A DNA stretch of 64,000 nt from Taeniopygia guttata (lineage: Eukaryota; Chordata; Aves; Passeriformes; Estrildidae), in NCBI RefSeq assembly GCF_048771995.1, contig NC_133028.1:72710501-72774500 (forward strand). Reading direction: 5' to 3'. This document shows, one piece after another, positions 31,401 to 45,263 of this stretch (positions are counted from its first letter, which is position 1; every line of letters begins with the position of its first letter). The translations under genes and the position numbers were made by a program. The notes beneath the pieces were generated by a model. The model saw only the letters and a list, made by a program, of their open reading frames with translations, ran no database searches and had not been told where the DNA came from.

Positions 31401-34400
31401 ACGTAGAGTCTGGGGTGCAGCAGTAACTTTGAAGAACATAATTTTACTGAAGGACTCTTCGCACTCTTCAGTTTGACCAAGCTCAGCTAAGATCAACTGT
31501 ACATGTCAAAATCGGTGTGAGCTTTTTGCAGTGTGAGTGCTGCTACTTCCAATAAAGAAGTTTTAAATTAATGTTTTGCTACAAATTGCTGGATATTTTT
31601 TCAGTCAATTTTTTAAAATGCAAAGATTTTCTTTAGAAAATATTCTTGTTTTGAAGAGAAGCCAAAGCAAATCTTAAAATACCAAAGTCCCATAATAATA
31701 AAATTTACATTATTTCGCTATGTGCATGTAGGACTAGAAAAGAGATTGTAGGCATGCTTTAGAATAGTAAGAAAATGAAAATGTTTGACAAAGGCATTAG
31801 GGTTTACTCTAAAACTTTTAAAATTATATGTTTATTTTAAAAATTTATAAAATGGAAGTAATTCCTTTGAATTACTTCAGACAGCTGGAGGAGTAGTTGT
31901 ATTATAGAGATATTTAAACACGATTTACAATGCAGTCAGTTTTATCTGTTTTGTGGTTTTAGATGATATTGGTTAGAGTATTTTCTCAATGAAGCTGAAG
32001 AAATTTGTCTTGAATGCTAAGAGCCAATATAGAAAATTATTATAATAAAACCATTTAAAAGGAAAAAAGTAATTGCTGATTTATTCAGATTCTTTATGAG
32101 TAACTGAAATTTTCTGCAGTGAGTATCTGATAAATGTAAAAAACCATTAAGCTAATAAAAATCCTACATAATAAATGCGGAATAATAATTACAGCCAGAA
32201 GCATTAAATTAATTTATTAAATTGATTAAATCTCTTCTGAATCAATTTATGCTATAATGACTATAGTCATGTGATTAGGGTCTCTTAAAACAATATTTTA
32301 TCAGACCATCTGCAGTAGAGCCAGGCAAGTGTCTCATCTTTAATTTTATTCTGAGAAGTTACGACAAAGAGAAATTTTTCACATGGCTCATTTGTTTTCT
32401 GCGCTCTGAGTCAGATCTTCGGTGCCTTTTTCCCTCCCACACTTTCTGCAGCCCCTCCTGCCCTGGAGTGCCTGAATTTAGAGGCAGTGGAGAGGAGAAA
32501 CACACTGAGGATAATGCTGTGTCATGCCACCCAGGGCTTTAAAGCATGACAAATCTTTACAATATTTTAAAGTGCATGCTGGCCCAGAAGAAGGCAGTGG
32601 CAAATTCCTCCTGGATTCCAACAGGGCCAAAAAAACAGCTTAGCAAATTTTTCTGCCAGGTAAGAGTCTTTCACATCACCCATGACTGATGGCAAAGGAG
32701 CTCAGTTTTGGCTGAGAGTCCAGCCTTTAGTTTTATTAATGGAGTAACACTTTTAGGAAATAAGTTATTTTATTAGTCAATATTTTCTTGCATCTTTTTA
32801 CAGTAAGGGAATTATAGGACATGTAGCTAGACAGGTATATGGTAGAGAAATTCTCTAGAAGTTTGATAGCTGTACAATTTCTTTGTCCAGGATTTCTTAG
32901 TTCAATAATGTTTATCTGAATTTTTTCTTCTCAAGTCATCCAGTGCCTTGATTTCTCTCTTCTGATTCTTGAGGAATGTTTGTTTCTCTCAGGAATAAAT
33001 GCTTATATACATCATAGAGTGTACCCATGCACATTTATAAATGAATTTGTCAGGAAGTTGATTAAAAGATCTCCCTTCAGCCAAGGTAAAGAAGGCAAAG
33101 TATGTGGGGAGATCAAGTTCACTTAAAATAATGCAGTTTAAGCTGCTGTTTCATGTTACATCCCCAGGAAACATGTAAGGCTGACCTTACTATGAGCCGT
33201 TTACAAGATAGAAATACTGATCATTTACTGCAGCAGGTACCTCCTATTTTTTTTTTGGTTTAGAGGAGTGCTCCAGGTAATTCAGTCCCATCCACTGCCA
33301 ATTCCTCTCCAAATTCTTTCCTTCTTATTTTGTGTGTCCCCACATCCTTGTGTTAAGAGTCTTGTTTTGCTTATGGGTCAATTGCTAAATTTGATTTTCG
33401 ACCAATCTAGGCTTCTGATGTGTACAGCTCAGCAGAAATGCCTCCTCACCTCCCTTCAAGCATGTCCTTACTGCTGGACATCCCTGCATATGGAATTTGT
33501 GCTGCCAGCTCCACATAGTCTCTTCTGTGGCAGCACCCTGCTACAATATATTTCCTGAAGGTGTGATTTAATCATTTAAAATTGATCAATAATTGCTGCA
33601 GAACCCACTTTTTCTTACATTTGCTGGGAGATGGTCAACAACATCAAAGCTGAGGTTTCAGTCTTGTGTTAAATGTATTGAGCACTCACCATTCAGTGGA
33701 TCTTCAAGGGATTCTTAGTCAAGGCAAATTTCTAAGCAAGGGCTTTTCCAAAATAGCTCTTTTTGTCCATAGGTATGTCAATATGTACTCAGATTATATT
33801 GGCTAGAAGAAGTGCTCTCAGTGGTCTTTTTGCAGACTCCCAGAAGAAAGGGAGTTTTATTTAGCAAAAGCTCTAGAAGTACTTCACTGAGCCCTGCTTG
33901 CCAAGCTGTTTTATCCACTCAAGTAGAGCAATTGAGCACAAATAGAAATTCCAAGGCTCTTGTGAGAGAGCAGAGAGCAGAGGCAAAAAGAGATCATTTC
34001 TGGAGAGCTGATCTACTATCCTTTAATATAGGTAAGAGCCAGGCAGGACTGTTCCGAGAGACCTTTCTGTAAATCTGTGTTTGTTTGCCGTGAAGGGGAA
34101 AGAAATGCCAAATAACATCCACAGCAGGTAGGAGCAAATGTGATAATGAGAAATTCCAATATAAAAATTGCATGGCTTCTGTTGAATTTCTACAGCACAT
34201 GATATTAAAAGCAATTTACTTACATTTTTCATTGCATAATGATAATGATTTTATTTGTAGACCATAATTAATACATGATGGGAAGGTTCCTGTGGTTAAA
34301 ATGCATTATGAGCTATCAGAGATGGAAACATACACAGCATGAGTTTTATTTCTTGGGATTTTTTTCATTGTTTTTTCTATGCTCAAGTAGAGATTCTGCT

Positions 34401-37173
34401 TTTCAGCTACATTTTCTCATAAAATTAACATATCTGGTAATACTACAACAAGAAGCAGCATTTTTCATAAACACAAAGCATATGATTCGAATGAGAGAGT
34501 AAACTTTGCATTTACAGAGGCAGTCTTTTGAAACAAGGTACTGTAAACAGAGGAATATAGATGCAGAAACATAAAGCTACTTTATAAAAACATAATTAGA
34601 ATAACCTGCCATTCTTCATGTACTAACAGATATGTTGTATTAAGTAAGTGTCATCTTTCACTGTCACTTCGTGAAGAAGCAGCGTGCACACTGGTTCATA
34701 AGGTAATTTTTTTTATTTGCTGCTAGCTTTTGATTGATTTGACACATTTGACCATGTGGTTATTTGATAATAGCATTTTAAGCTGCTATCCTCTCCTCCA
34801 CATTTGGTGGAAGTGCCTTGGCTGGCCATTTCAGGCAGGTTACCTTTGCTCCTCTTCACGTCTTGGTGCTGCCCATCGATTTCTGTCAGTGTGTTTGCTC
34901 CTTGCCTTCCTGACTGTCAGAAATAATCAGCTCACTGTCTCCCATTCATCCAGGTGCAAATAGAAGCTGCACTTTGCCATATGAATACCAAGGGATGAAG
35001 CTAGGAGTCTTAGACCTTTTAAGTGAAGTAGCATAAACAAAGTAAGGTGCACACTGATGTATAAGCAAATGTTGTGCTCGATAATAAGTTCTGACTAAAT
35101 TCTGCTTCACTAATTCACAGCTTTGGCAGACATTCCTCTAAGTATTCAGAAGGAGATCCCACAGACATAATTGGCTTTGTTATTATATGAGTGAAAACTA
35201 CACAAATTCATAAAACAATTATTAAACTTATAGTAACACACATAGAGTGTTGTAAAATTGTTCTGAAGAAATATAAAAACCTGGTCCTCACTCTCACATA
35301 TTGTTTTGAATAAAGGATGTACACTGCATGGCTACTCGACTGTTTGCAGATTTCTTTATAATTGCTTAACACCAAAGGGAACCTGCTCCCTGCTAATGCA
35401 AATACTAAATTCAGGATGCTTATTAGTTCTGAGGTGTTTTCATTCTGAGAATGTCACAGACCCTGAGAGAATTAGCTTCCCTGTATTACTGACAAGGGAA
35501 TGATAAAAAGAGAATAAGGCTTCAGTCCTGTGCCTCTGCTTGGTACTGTCATCAGGCCAGAAAGTTTCTTGGTTGAGCATCAAAGTACTCAAGGAAATCG
35601 TCTTGCTTATGTACCTTCTCAAGGGAATTCTTGTGTAGTTAACATAAAAATAAAGGTGGGGACCTATTGCTTTCACTATTGTTAGTAACAACCAAAAGTA
35701 GGATGTATGTCCATAGCTAATACTAATCACTACTAATCAAGAATTAACCAACCCAACTGTAAATTCAAATTCAGAATTTAAATCGAGTCAGTATTTTAAT
35801 GAATGAATGATTCTGTTGAAGTCAATTCTACTTTTCTTTCTAGGTCAGCTTCCTATCTGTGAGGATTCCATATGCATATATCTTCTTGTGTTCAAGACTC
35901 TTCTATTCAAGAAATTGGATAATCTTTCTTCTTTTTTTTTTCTTTTTTTGCAAAAGTAATCACTGCAACACTGGTGTTGAATTTCTGGCATAAATGATGC
36001 AAAAGTTATGTGGATAATTTTAAGTATGGCATGGGTATTTACAAGCAGTCTAAGACTGAATATATTCAATAAAATGTTGTGAGCTACTTGAAAAAAACCC
36101 AGAAATGTAACTAGACAATGACTTTACTTAAACATATGGAACTTAAAATGTGTCACAGATTTCTGCACCCATTTTCTTCTCATGGACTACCTCTTTTCCT
36201 ATATCCTTTCATTCTTATGCCCAGTATTAAAAATCTGATTCCTGCTGGCGAGAACACCTTTTGTACAACCTAAGAGGTTTTTTGACCTCTCCTGCTTTTG
36301 CTGGCACAAAATGTAGAGTGGCTTAGATACATCCTCCAGGAGAGAAAAGGTGAAAAGAAGGTAACTAGTGCTAGAACTGAGCACATTTCTGACTGAAATT
36401 TTGTGGTTTATAATGAATACAGAATGAAAAAGTTCCCTAACTTTTTTTAGCACTGTCCTGAAGACTGTACACATAGAAAGAAATTACTCTTGCTTTACAT
36501 TCTTTCACTAATTTTATTCCATCATTTAGAAAATTAAAAATTGATTTACTCTTCCTCTTTTCTCTCTCTGTGAAGACTTAAAGTGCAGTTGTTTTGACAT
36601 GGTTTGAGACTATTCATTATCCTCATCATCAGAGGATGAGCAAAAGCAAGACATAGATTTTAAGAGCTATAAAAGTGCTTTAAGCATTGGAGGCCTTTTT
36701 TTAAAGGAATTGTGTCTATAGCTTTCTACAAAAACGATGAGCATTGGCCAAAACTGACCACTCTGTAGTTATATTTTCCTTCTCTCTGGGTTATGAAACC
36801 ATTTGTTTTATTCTAGATTTAGCACAACATAACAACACACTTGGATCAGTATTGTCAGCATTTTCTCTGGATGCTCCAGCACATGGCAGAGCTGTTGGAC
36901 AAGTCCAGGTTCATTCCATCAGCAGTCAAATTTTTGTTGCTTAGTTGATATTTAAATATCTACTTGCTGTGTTTAAATGCCATAAAAGAATTTCTTGGGT
37001 CATTAGGCTTTTTTCTTAGTAATGGCATATTACTGTGATATTAGATAAATTTAAATAATTTATTATTTTAATAAATCAGACTGTCATATATTTCAGAAAA
37101 GCTAAGAGCAAAATTAAAATCTGCCAAATGAAATAAACTTGCTGCAGTACCAGAATAGCCAGAATAGTGCTTT

Positions 37174-37204
<31 letters not shown>

Positions 37205-38349
37205 GTAAGCTCCATGTACTTACACATACAACTAAGAAGTGGCTGCTCTCATGACCTGCCAATGATGAGAAAAAAAATCTGTATCTGAAACTGAAACTAT
37301 CAACAGATAATCTTATCATTCCTGTTTCTTGGAGAATTCCACTGGTGCCTTTCAAAACTTCAGGTATGGCAGCTGGAGAGATGGCATTTTTAGGCTGTGA
37401 AGCAGATAAGGAAAGATTAGGAGCTCAGATAAATTGGCCCTGGGATTTTGAAATCTCTGTTGTCCCCAGTGCCATTGCCCACCAAGTGCATAAGGCTAAT
37501 AAAATAGATAATCTATGATAATAGGTTGTCTATCATAATGGATTTTTGTTTGTTTGTTTGGATTTTGACTTAAGAGTCTCTATCATGTTTTTACCAAAAC
37601 AATTTTGGATAAGATAAATCATCATTTCTCAACTTGACCATTATTTTATTCAAAGTCTCCCAAGCATCACCTGCTAGGAAAAAATCTATTGTAAGTGTAA
37701 AAATAACTGTGAAGAGCCATAAAGAGGCAGATTCAGAACAACAAACTGGCTCATTAATAATTGCTTATTCCATTGTTAAATGAGTAAAATAGTAGATTTG
37801 GGGAAGAGAAACATACTTTTATCTGGTTTAAGATAAAAAATAAAGAAAAGATTGACTCTACAAAGAAAGAGAACACACTAAGTATGTGGCCATCATTACA
37901 TTGGCTATGATATAGGCAAGTTTGGAGTATTTTCTACATGAAAAGAAATCCCATAATACATTTGGTACCCACTCATTTGCATGGGCATTAAACTCTTATT
38001 TTTTATTTTTGTTATCTTGAGGAGAGCAGCTTTCAGACTGGAAACACTCCAAAACCTAATTAATTAGGATACCTAATTAATAGCAGTTAGCAATAGCTGT
38101 CTTGTAAGAATGCTCTAAGTCAGGTTCTGAGGCTGAAGTTCAGAATCTGACTATCCCTTTTTCCATCCTAAACCCACAGAGACTTTTGTAGAACAGAACA
38201 CATAAGCATAATAAATTTTGACCCTAAATGGAAAGGTAGTTACACTTAAAGTCCCTTTAAATTACTTTCATGTAAAGATATTTGTTTATATTAATTTTAT
38301 ATTTTTGCTGTTATCCAGTTCACATTAAAAATCCGTAGTAATAACACAG
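25481..38349. other. Long AT-rich, repeat-poor non-coding stretch
   Basis: Nearly 13 kb without a recognisable gene, CR1 or LTR, apart from possible retroviral tail sequence at 25480-25760. It contains T runs at 26357-26372 and 37177-37203 (27 bases) and TAATTA-rich stretches. A GC-richer patch at 32395-32660 ends in a good splice donor 'ccaggtaagag' but is closed in all three frames. Frames such as 31173-31496 (minus) and 33268-33558 (plus) have no domains. The low transposon content would fit a large intron or regulatory desert. Confidence 0.5.
37177..37203 (+). repeat. Poly(T) run of 27
   Basis: An uninterrupted T run. No retroposon body was recognised next to it. Confidence 0.85.
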
Positions 38350-38545
38350 TGTCATGGTTTGACACAGGAAGAGAATTTTTTTTGGAAGGAAGAGGTCCTA
38401 ATTGTTCCATGGGCTAATGGTTGGCTCAGACTCCAACACAGGTTTGAGGTGACAATAAGTCTGGAGTGGTGGACAATTTCTTAGAATGCACCCTTGGGAG
38501 AGGGAGTTTATTGTTATAGATTTTAATGATGCTGAAGACCTGATA
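38350..38545 (+). mobile_element. 5' end of an LTR, plus strand (fragment)
   Basis: It begins with the characteristic LTR start TGTCATGGTTTGACAC, followed by 'aggaagagaattttttttgg', 'aagaggtcctaattgttcc', 'ctaatggttggctcagactc', 'caacacaggtttgaggtgac' and 'gagggagtttattgttatag'. I recall this order from passerine LTRs. Recognisable similarity fades after about 38545 and no LTR 3' end follows, so this is a truncated or decayed copy. Confidence 0.6.
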
Positions 38546-41500
38546 AGACTGAAATCTTTGTAATTAATTCACTTGCACTCTTCAACTGCAGTTCAATATA
38601 CCAAAGATAGCTATTAATGTTAACTTTTTCCTTTATTACATTTTTCATGATTTAGGCTGTTTGGACAAAGTTTTCTTCATATGTTTATGTACAGTCTTAG
38701 ATATTGATTAGAGTAACAGCCTGGAGGAACAATTAGTATGTAAATAATAAACCACATTGAAAGGAAACATGGCCACAACTGCTCTTTATGGAAAAAATTA
38801 ATTTTTGGGATGATTGGCAGTGCTATGGTAATATAAAATAAATTGTAATGAGTGATTTAATAAGAAAAATCAAAGTTAATAGCATACATAATAGCTGAGA
38901 ACAAAATTTAGGAGAGTTGATGTGTTTCAGAGGGTCACAAACAGCTGCATTTTATTATTTATGCAAGAGTTATTACTACACGCAATGCTAATTAATAATC
39001 ACTTGAAGTAATAGGATTAAAACTTGACAAAAATCAAGCCAAGTGAGTTTTAATCCATATTAGTAGTGGCATTTCCCCCTCAGATTTCTGACTAATGAGG
39101 CAGAAGGATAGCATGGATTTGTAATTGTTTCTATGCATATGTAATTATGTCTGAACTCTTGGAGAGAATGAGGGGACATTGTACAACAGCTCATTCCAAA
39201 AAAGGGGAAAAGATGAAAAAAGCAAACAGGGCAGTGAATATTAGCAGTGCCTCTTGACCTCGTGTGTAAGTGCTGTTACTGACTTCATTGAGAGTGAGAG
39301 AAACTATCATTAAACCATGATGCATGAAATCTCTTAGGCATATGTATAGCTTTAATGAGCAATACCTTAAATACTTTAGACATATGTGTCCAATTTAAAC
39401 ATCTGTCGAGCTCAATCCAATTGTGTGCAATCTGTTTCAGCAAAATTTGAAATTATAGTGGAAAAAAAGAGTATAACACAATAAAAGTCGGGTGTTTTTT
39501 TTTTAATAACAAGGTAAAAAATAATAAAGTAAATGTTTGAAAGAATTGTGTTCAGGGACATGAAAAATTAATGATTATTTCTTATTTGTGTTAACTTATA
39601 TTCAAGTTTTTGAAAGCAAAAGTAAAAAACTAGAGGAAAAAATGAAAGAAGGATTCTGTTAATTGTTTTTTGAAATAGATTGGAAAATCTAGAAAGAAGA
39701 AGAGAAACAATTTTCCACCTATATTCATCTATGTATAGTTGAACAGGAAACTTTGGCTTTCAAATATTTTGGGTTTAACAGTTTTGTGAAAGATTTAAAG
39801 GTGCATTTTTTTTCTTTTTCTGTAACACCAGTTTTTAATAGAATTGGAACAATGGTCAAACTGATGGTGCTAGGAGAAGTGAACATATTTCCAACAATTC
39901 TGTATTTCTGTCAGGTTTTCATGTGAGTGTGACTGAAGTTGATGGTCAGTGCTTTGTCACAGTGAGGAGGCAGAGAAGCAGCACTACAAAAATGGGTCTG
40001 AAATGAGAAACTGACCAAAATCTAGTGGATCAAAATCTAACACTTTTACACACAGCCTTTACTCAGGAACAGCTTCTTCTACATGCACCAAGAGGGCCTT
40101 ACCAGCTTTACTGCCTGCTATGATATTCCTATTTAAACATCTAGATCTTCTTTCAATTTGGTCTGAGCTTTCAACTTCGTTATTCATTGATTCTTTACAG
40201 TCCCTTAGAACTTTTGCAAAATATATTTTCAACACAGAAATTAACCCCCAAATTTCTGGTAAGAGAGAATGAAATTATTCAGATTATGGAAGGGAAAATA
40301 GTTCAGACATGTGGTGTTCAGTAGGACACCATGCTGAGATGAAAATCTAGAAGGATTAATTTGAACATTTTTCCCTAAATTCAAAACAGTTACATTTAGG
40401 TCAAAATCGCCCAGAATGTACTTTAAATAGTTACTTTAGAATTAGAATGGGGTGGGGGGAAATGCATAAAAAAGGCTGTTGAAGAAAAAAAAAATACTAG
40501 AATATTTTCCTCACTCACCAGACAAAATTTTTGGGCAAATTCCAATTTTTAGTAATTCCCTTTGTGATGTGTCTGATTTTGATTGCTGCCTTTTTACAGA
40601 AGGAACTGAGTCAGACACACCTGGTGTTTAGAACAGAGTCACTGTAAAAAAGAGTGGTCAGAGCCAATTCATAAGGGAAATGTTGGAATGGGAAAAGTTA
40701 CTCCTGATTGCTCTAGATGGAGCAATGACTGAGATGATTTTCAAGAGAAGCACTGAGCAAATATTTGTGTGATGTGGTTTGTAGGGAATGTGTTCAAAGG
40801 AAGGTAGAAATTACATATGCTTAACCAATGAAGGTTTTTTTTTTAATTCAAAAAGTAATTGCTATGAAAACTGTGATCATATTTGAAAAATAAAACATTA
40901 GAACATATTGAATGTGCCTTCCTATAACTACCCATGGCAGTCTCCTTTGCACTGTCATTTATTTTGAAATTTTATCCTATTTCATTTTAAAAATGCTTAT
41001 CTTCTTTACAGCAAAATCAAAATTAATCACAAGCTTCTATGGTTTTTTTTGGTCTCTGTTTTCCTTCTAATTTTTGTGACATGTTATCTTTCCAATATAA
41101 CATTGTTTTAATGTCATTATCTAGTATATAGGTTTTAAAAAAACAAAAGTTTGTGACCCTCCATGTGGACTCTGATGCACATAGAACAAAATAGCAAAGC
41201 CGTGTTTGGTATTATGAAATGAAATTTGCGTGAAGTTGTTGTTAGAGTTATAAATGACTCTGTTATAAATGTTATAGATGACTGTTATTTTCATTCCATG
41301 TGTACCCATATAATTGTAGGTACTTCTGATAAAAGTGTTTGGGAAATTGAAAGTCTAGAGACATGGTGATTTTCCTTTTGTTTAATATTTACAATTTTTT
41401 CCTCTGTTAGATAAGGCAGACACTTCTTTATCTAGTGGAGAAAATAGAAATAATACACTTTCACTAAAATATTAGGGAGAAATTTGACTTGGTAAGTCTT

Positions 41501-44500
41501 AATTTATGTGAATATTTTATATTGCTGTAGGAGACATGGCTAGAATTCATCAAAGGAAACGAAGAGAGAACATATTCAATACAAGGAATTAGTTCTTCAT
41601 GTAATGATCAATTAAGCTGTAGGAGTTTTTGCAGAGAATGCTCTGAGTGCTGAATGCCAATATAGATTTGAAGCCAACCTAACAACTTCATAAAGGGCAA
41701 AACCCAGTTGAGGGTCATTAAAAAGAATAGAAATACTTTCAATTTTCTGAGAAATATCTCTTGAACTGTAGCTTTTCAGGGGATAGGAAACCATATGGTG
41801 GCTGTGTTGCCATTTTCTTCTCATATATGCCCCTAGGTAGCCACAAGTAACTGCCAGTGAGAAGACACTAACTTGATTTACTTTTGACTAAATAAAATGC
41901 TTTTCCTCTTAGTTTCTTAAGAATTTGTAGCTCATAATAGAATTAAAATAGTATCTCTGCTAAAATTAAAATATTCCAGTGTTCTGTGGTTGAAAATAAT
42001 AGTTTAATTCATGCTTTAGTGGAAAGCAATCATTTGTTGATAAGTTAATACCCAAAATTTGAACAATATTCACTAGAATCACTTCTACATTAGCTTCAGT
42101 CTACTAGGTTATTTTTTTTTCTAGATTAAAAAGTAGATAGAACCAAAATTCAATCTACATTATATCTTGCTCGATTAGATTGATAATGTAAATCAACGAT
42201 ATTTATATTTTTTTCTGATTTCCTCTTGGATTGATGCCATCAAGAGTATCAGTATCAAGTAATCTAAAGAATTTTAAAATTCATTTCTCATAAATGGAAC
42301 TTTTGGAATTCTCTTGCTATGACAATTACTGTTAATTAAAATGTTTTATAATGGAAAAGATCCATCTAAGAATGAATCCTTTCCATTTAGCAAATATGCA
42401 GCAATTAGTTAAAATAGAAAGTTCCTACAAGGATATTGGAAGCCATAAAACAGTTGTTCTACTAAATTTATCTGACTTGTTAAATTGATGAATCTCTTAG
42501 AAATTAATTTTAATCCACTGCTAACACTGTGGGAACACTTCTGATGACTATTTCATAAGATGTCATGGGGCTATCATTGCTTTGTAAGCCTTGCAAAATT
42601 TAAGTTGTGTTTTCCTTCATTTTTGTAAGGAGAAAACTCACAAGAAAAGTCCATTACAAAATACATTATTTTGTTCTTCATGGTATAGACATGCTTTGGT
42701 TTTCTGTTCTGGAGACTCTGTGACTCATAAGCCCTCCAAAAGCACTAAAATATTTTCTTTTTCTCTTTCTGCTCCTGTGAAGATGATGCCTATATATGGT
42801 TATCCCTAAATTCAAATCCAGCTCTAGATGTCCAACATTATTAAGAGAATCAGGAGAATTAAACAGCTGAAGGAGTAAATACAAAGTCAGAGTCTGAAAG
42901 CTTACTTTCAACTTTAGACATAAGTACACACCTCTGTCTCATCAGGGGGACTATTCCAGAGTCCAAAGGACTTTTAGGTTTCTTGGTGATGCATGGCTCA
43001 TTTAGCTATTGTATTTAACAGAAACATGCTTAATTTTCTCAGCTTGTCTTCCACTTCTTATCTTTTTTTTTTCCTATTCATATTTCAATTCCTATTGAAA
43101 TATGGCAAAATAAAAATTAACTGTAAATTCTATATGCTTAATCACAAATATAGTTACTGTCAGAAAAGATAAAAGTCACCTTGTGCTTCAATAGAAGTGT
43201 TGATCATAATTTTGCATAAAGTATTATGAAAAATCTTGGTTTTCTCATGGAAAAAAATGCTTTTAAACACGTATGTTTCCCAGTACTCTCTTCATACAAA
43301 ACTATATTTAAAATGCATGTAAATATTTTAGTCAATTCTAATCCCAGTGCAATGGTTTGCTCTACTTACATTCATAAATGATTGTTGAATTAGGATTTTG
43401 TGATGAATTATATATGCAAAATATATTTACTTTCTATTTTTTTTCCTTTTATCCCTCCAGACATATATGTACCTATAGTCTGCATGCATACAGAGAAGGA
43501 ATGGTAATAGTTTGACACAGACACTGAAGTAAAGGAGTTGTTCACACTATTTAAATAATAACAAATGAGTTAATTCTATAGATCCCTGCCATTTCTCCTG
43601 TTTCCCAGGAATATCTATTCAAAAATGTGTTCTCTCACTGATTAGAAGGTAATGAGTTGCTGAGTGTGCTGATTACTGAGTCTTTACTCCTCTATGGCCT
43701 TCACAGACCTGTTCTGCCCAATGTTATAAAGTGAAGTTTTGTTGTTTTTTGGCAGAGAAAAGGTATTTAGCAATTCTAAAGTGATTTAACAGAAAAATCC
43801 TCCAAAGAGATTTCCATTAATGCTACTTAATTCTCAAATAATGTTTGAAGAATTATCTGGGGCACAATTTCAATGGAAGATTTATAAAGGCTATGATATA
43901 GCAACTGACCTGTTAGTAATTATTAATTAATACTTCTTATTCATGTGAATTAATTAAAATCACAGCTTAGCAAAAGAAAATAATAGTGTATCATGTCCTT
44001 CTTATAACTGTCTTGTAACTATCTCTTTTTTCCTCCATTATGTATTTTTTCCACTTAATCTTGCCTTACAACCCCCCTGAACAGATGCCACCAAGAGAGG
44101 TAGTTACACCACCACTGATGAGCATCAAGAAATTTGCATGATTCTCATCCTTTCCTTTATGGTCTGCAACAGTGAGAAAAATCAACCCACAGTTACTAAA
44201 ACCTTTGACCAGTGTTACCATGGCAATAATAACAATAATGGTAGTTTTACAGGATCTTAAAAAATATATATATATAAGCTTCAAGGTACTGTGATTATTG
44301 GATGGACAGTTTTTCTTTATCCTAGGGAAGCAGAATACAGAGAGTATGGCTAACAAATCAGCCATTTCTCAAGAATTCTCAGCTCTCTCTACACCACTGC
44401 AGTTACCCTGCATTTTCTACTTTGCACTGCAGGAGAAATGAGAAGCTTTTTTTATCTCAAATGTCCTTTTGAGTCGAGAATTCTCTTCTCCAGAAATCTA

Positions 44501-44754
44501 ATCCCAGAGGAGAAGGGCAAATTGCACCCATATGAAAATCTTGATTCTTCAAGGAATGTTCTGTGACATCTGAAAAGGGTGAACTATGGAATCCCCCCAA
44601 TCTTCTCTCCACATCCATTGGTGTGGATCACAGAGACCACAAGTTAGGGGTTTGAGGAGGAAGCAGCAGATGAAAGGAATTTGATTTCTGCTTTCACATG
44701 AAGGGGGAAAATCTCTCCTTGGAGGAAGTGGTCTCTTATGGATACAGAGTATAG
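38546..44754. other. AT-rich non-coding DNA, nothing recognised
   Basis: No transposon or exon was recognised. All frames are under 100 codons without domains. Palindromic homeodomain-type sites ('cctaattaattagg', 38055-38068) lie just before this stretch. Confidence 0.45.
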
Positions 44755-44769
44755 GATCTGGGTTGGCAC

Positions 44770-44853
44770 GGCTGGAACTTTTTTTGAACTATATGATTAT
44801 ATAGTTGGAATCAACGATTTTGGAGGGTTTTTTCCAACTTTAATGGTTCTGTA
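44770..44853 (+). mobile_element. Diverged CR1-like 3' end, plus strand
   Basis: 'ctggaactttttttgaact', then 'gattttggagggttttttcc' and 'aactttaatggttctgta', matches the last ~80 bases of CR1 with decay. The 5' portion is not recognisable. Confidence 0.55.
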
Positions 44854-45186
44854 CTTAACTGTATATTTGGAAAAGTCTTAGTTCTTCGCTATTAAAACAG
44901 TGCATGTGTCTACAATCTTATGAAATATCTTGAAAGAAGAATTAACAATTTTTTTTTTCCCAGCAACAAAATGGTCATGTCCAGTGGGATATGTTCTTCC
45001 TAAGCATGTTAAAAGTCTCTACCAGATGCTTTATTCCTTTAACATTTGCAAAGTTTTTGTTTCTGCTCTCATGAGTCCCGCTGTTATGTTTAAAGCTGGA
45101 AAGGATAAATGTTGATGAAAACTCATTTCCATCAAAAATACCAAGCTGGTCGCAAAGTAATCTATAAGCAAGTACCCCAGGCTCCA

Positions 45187-45263
45187 GAACACATATTTAG
45201 TAATATTGTGTTTTACTTGTATGTTTGGTACAAATAAAACAGAATATTACTAAATATGTGTTC
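45187..45263. ncRNA. Near-perfect 77-base hairpin (pre-miRNA-like or MITE-like)
   Basis: Two 35-base arms (45187-45221 and 45229-45263) are reverse complements at 33 of 35 positions. The only mismatches are one G/G and one C/A, and the loop is seven bases ('tgtttgg'). The outer end pairs GAACACATATTTAG with CTAAATATGTGTTC and pairing stops abruptly outside it. Size and shape fit a microRNA precursor. They also fit a tiny palindromic transposon of the kind that founded some vertebrate microRNA families (for example MADE1 and miR-548 in primates). It could be read from either strand. No function can be claimed from the sequence alone. Confidence 0.5.

Noticed and set aside
32452..32659. Exon-like block with acceptor 'ttctgcag' and donor 'ccaggtaagag'
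   Set aside because: All three forward frames contain stop codons, so it is not a coding exon. A non-coding RNA exon cannot be excluded, but nothing else supports it.
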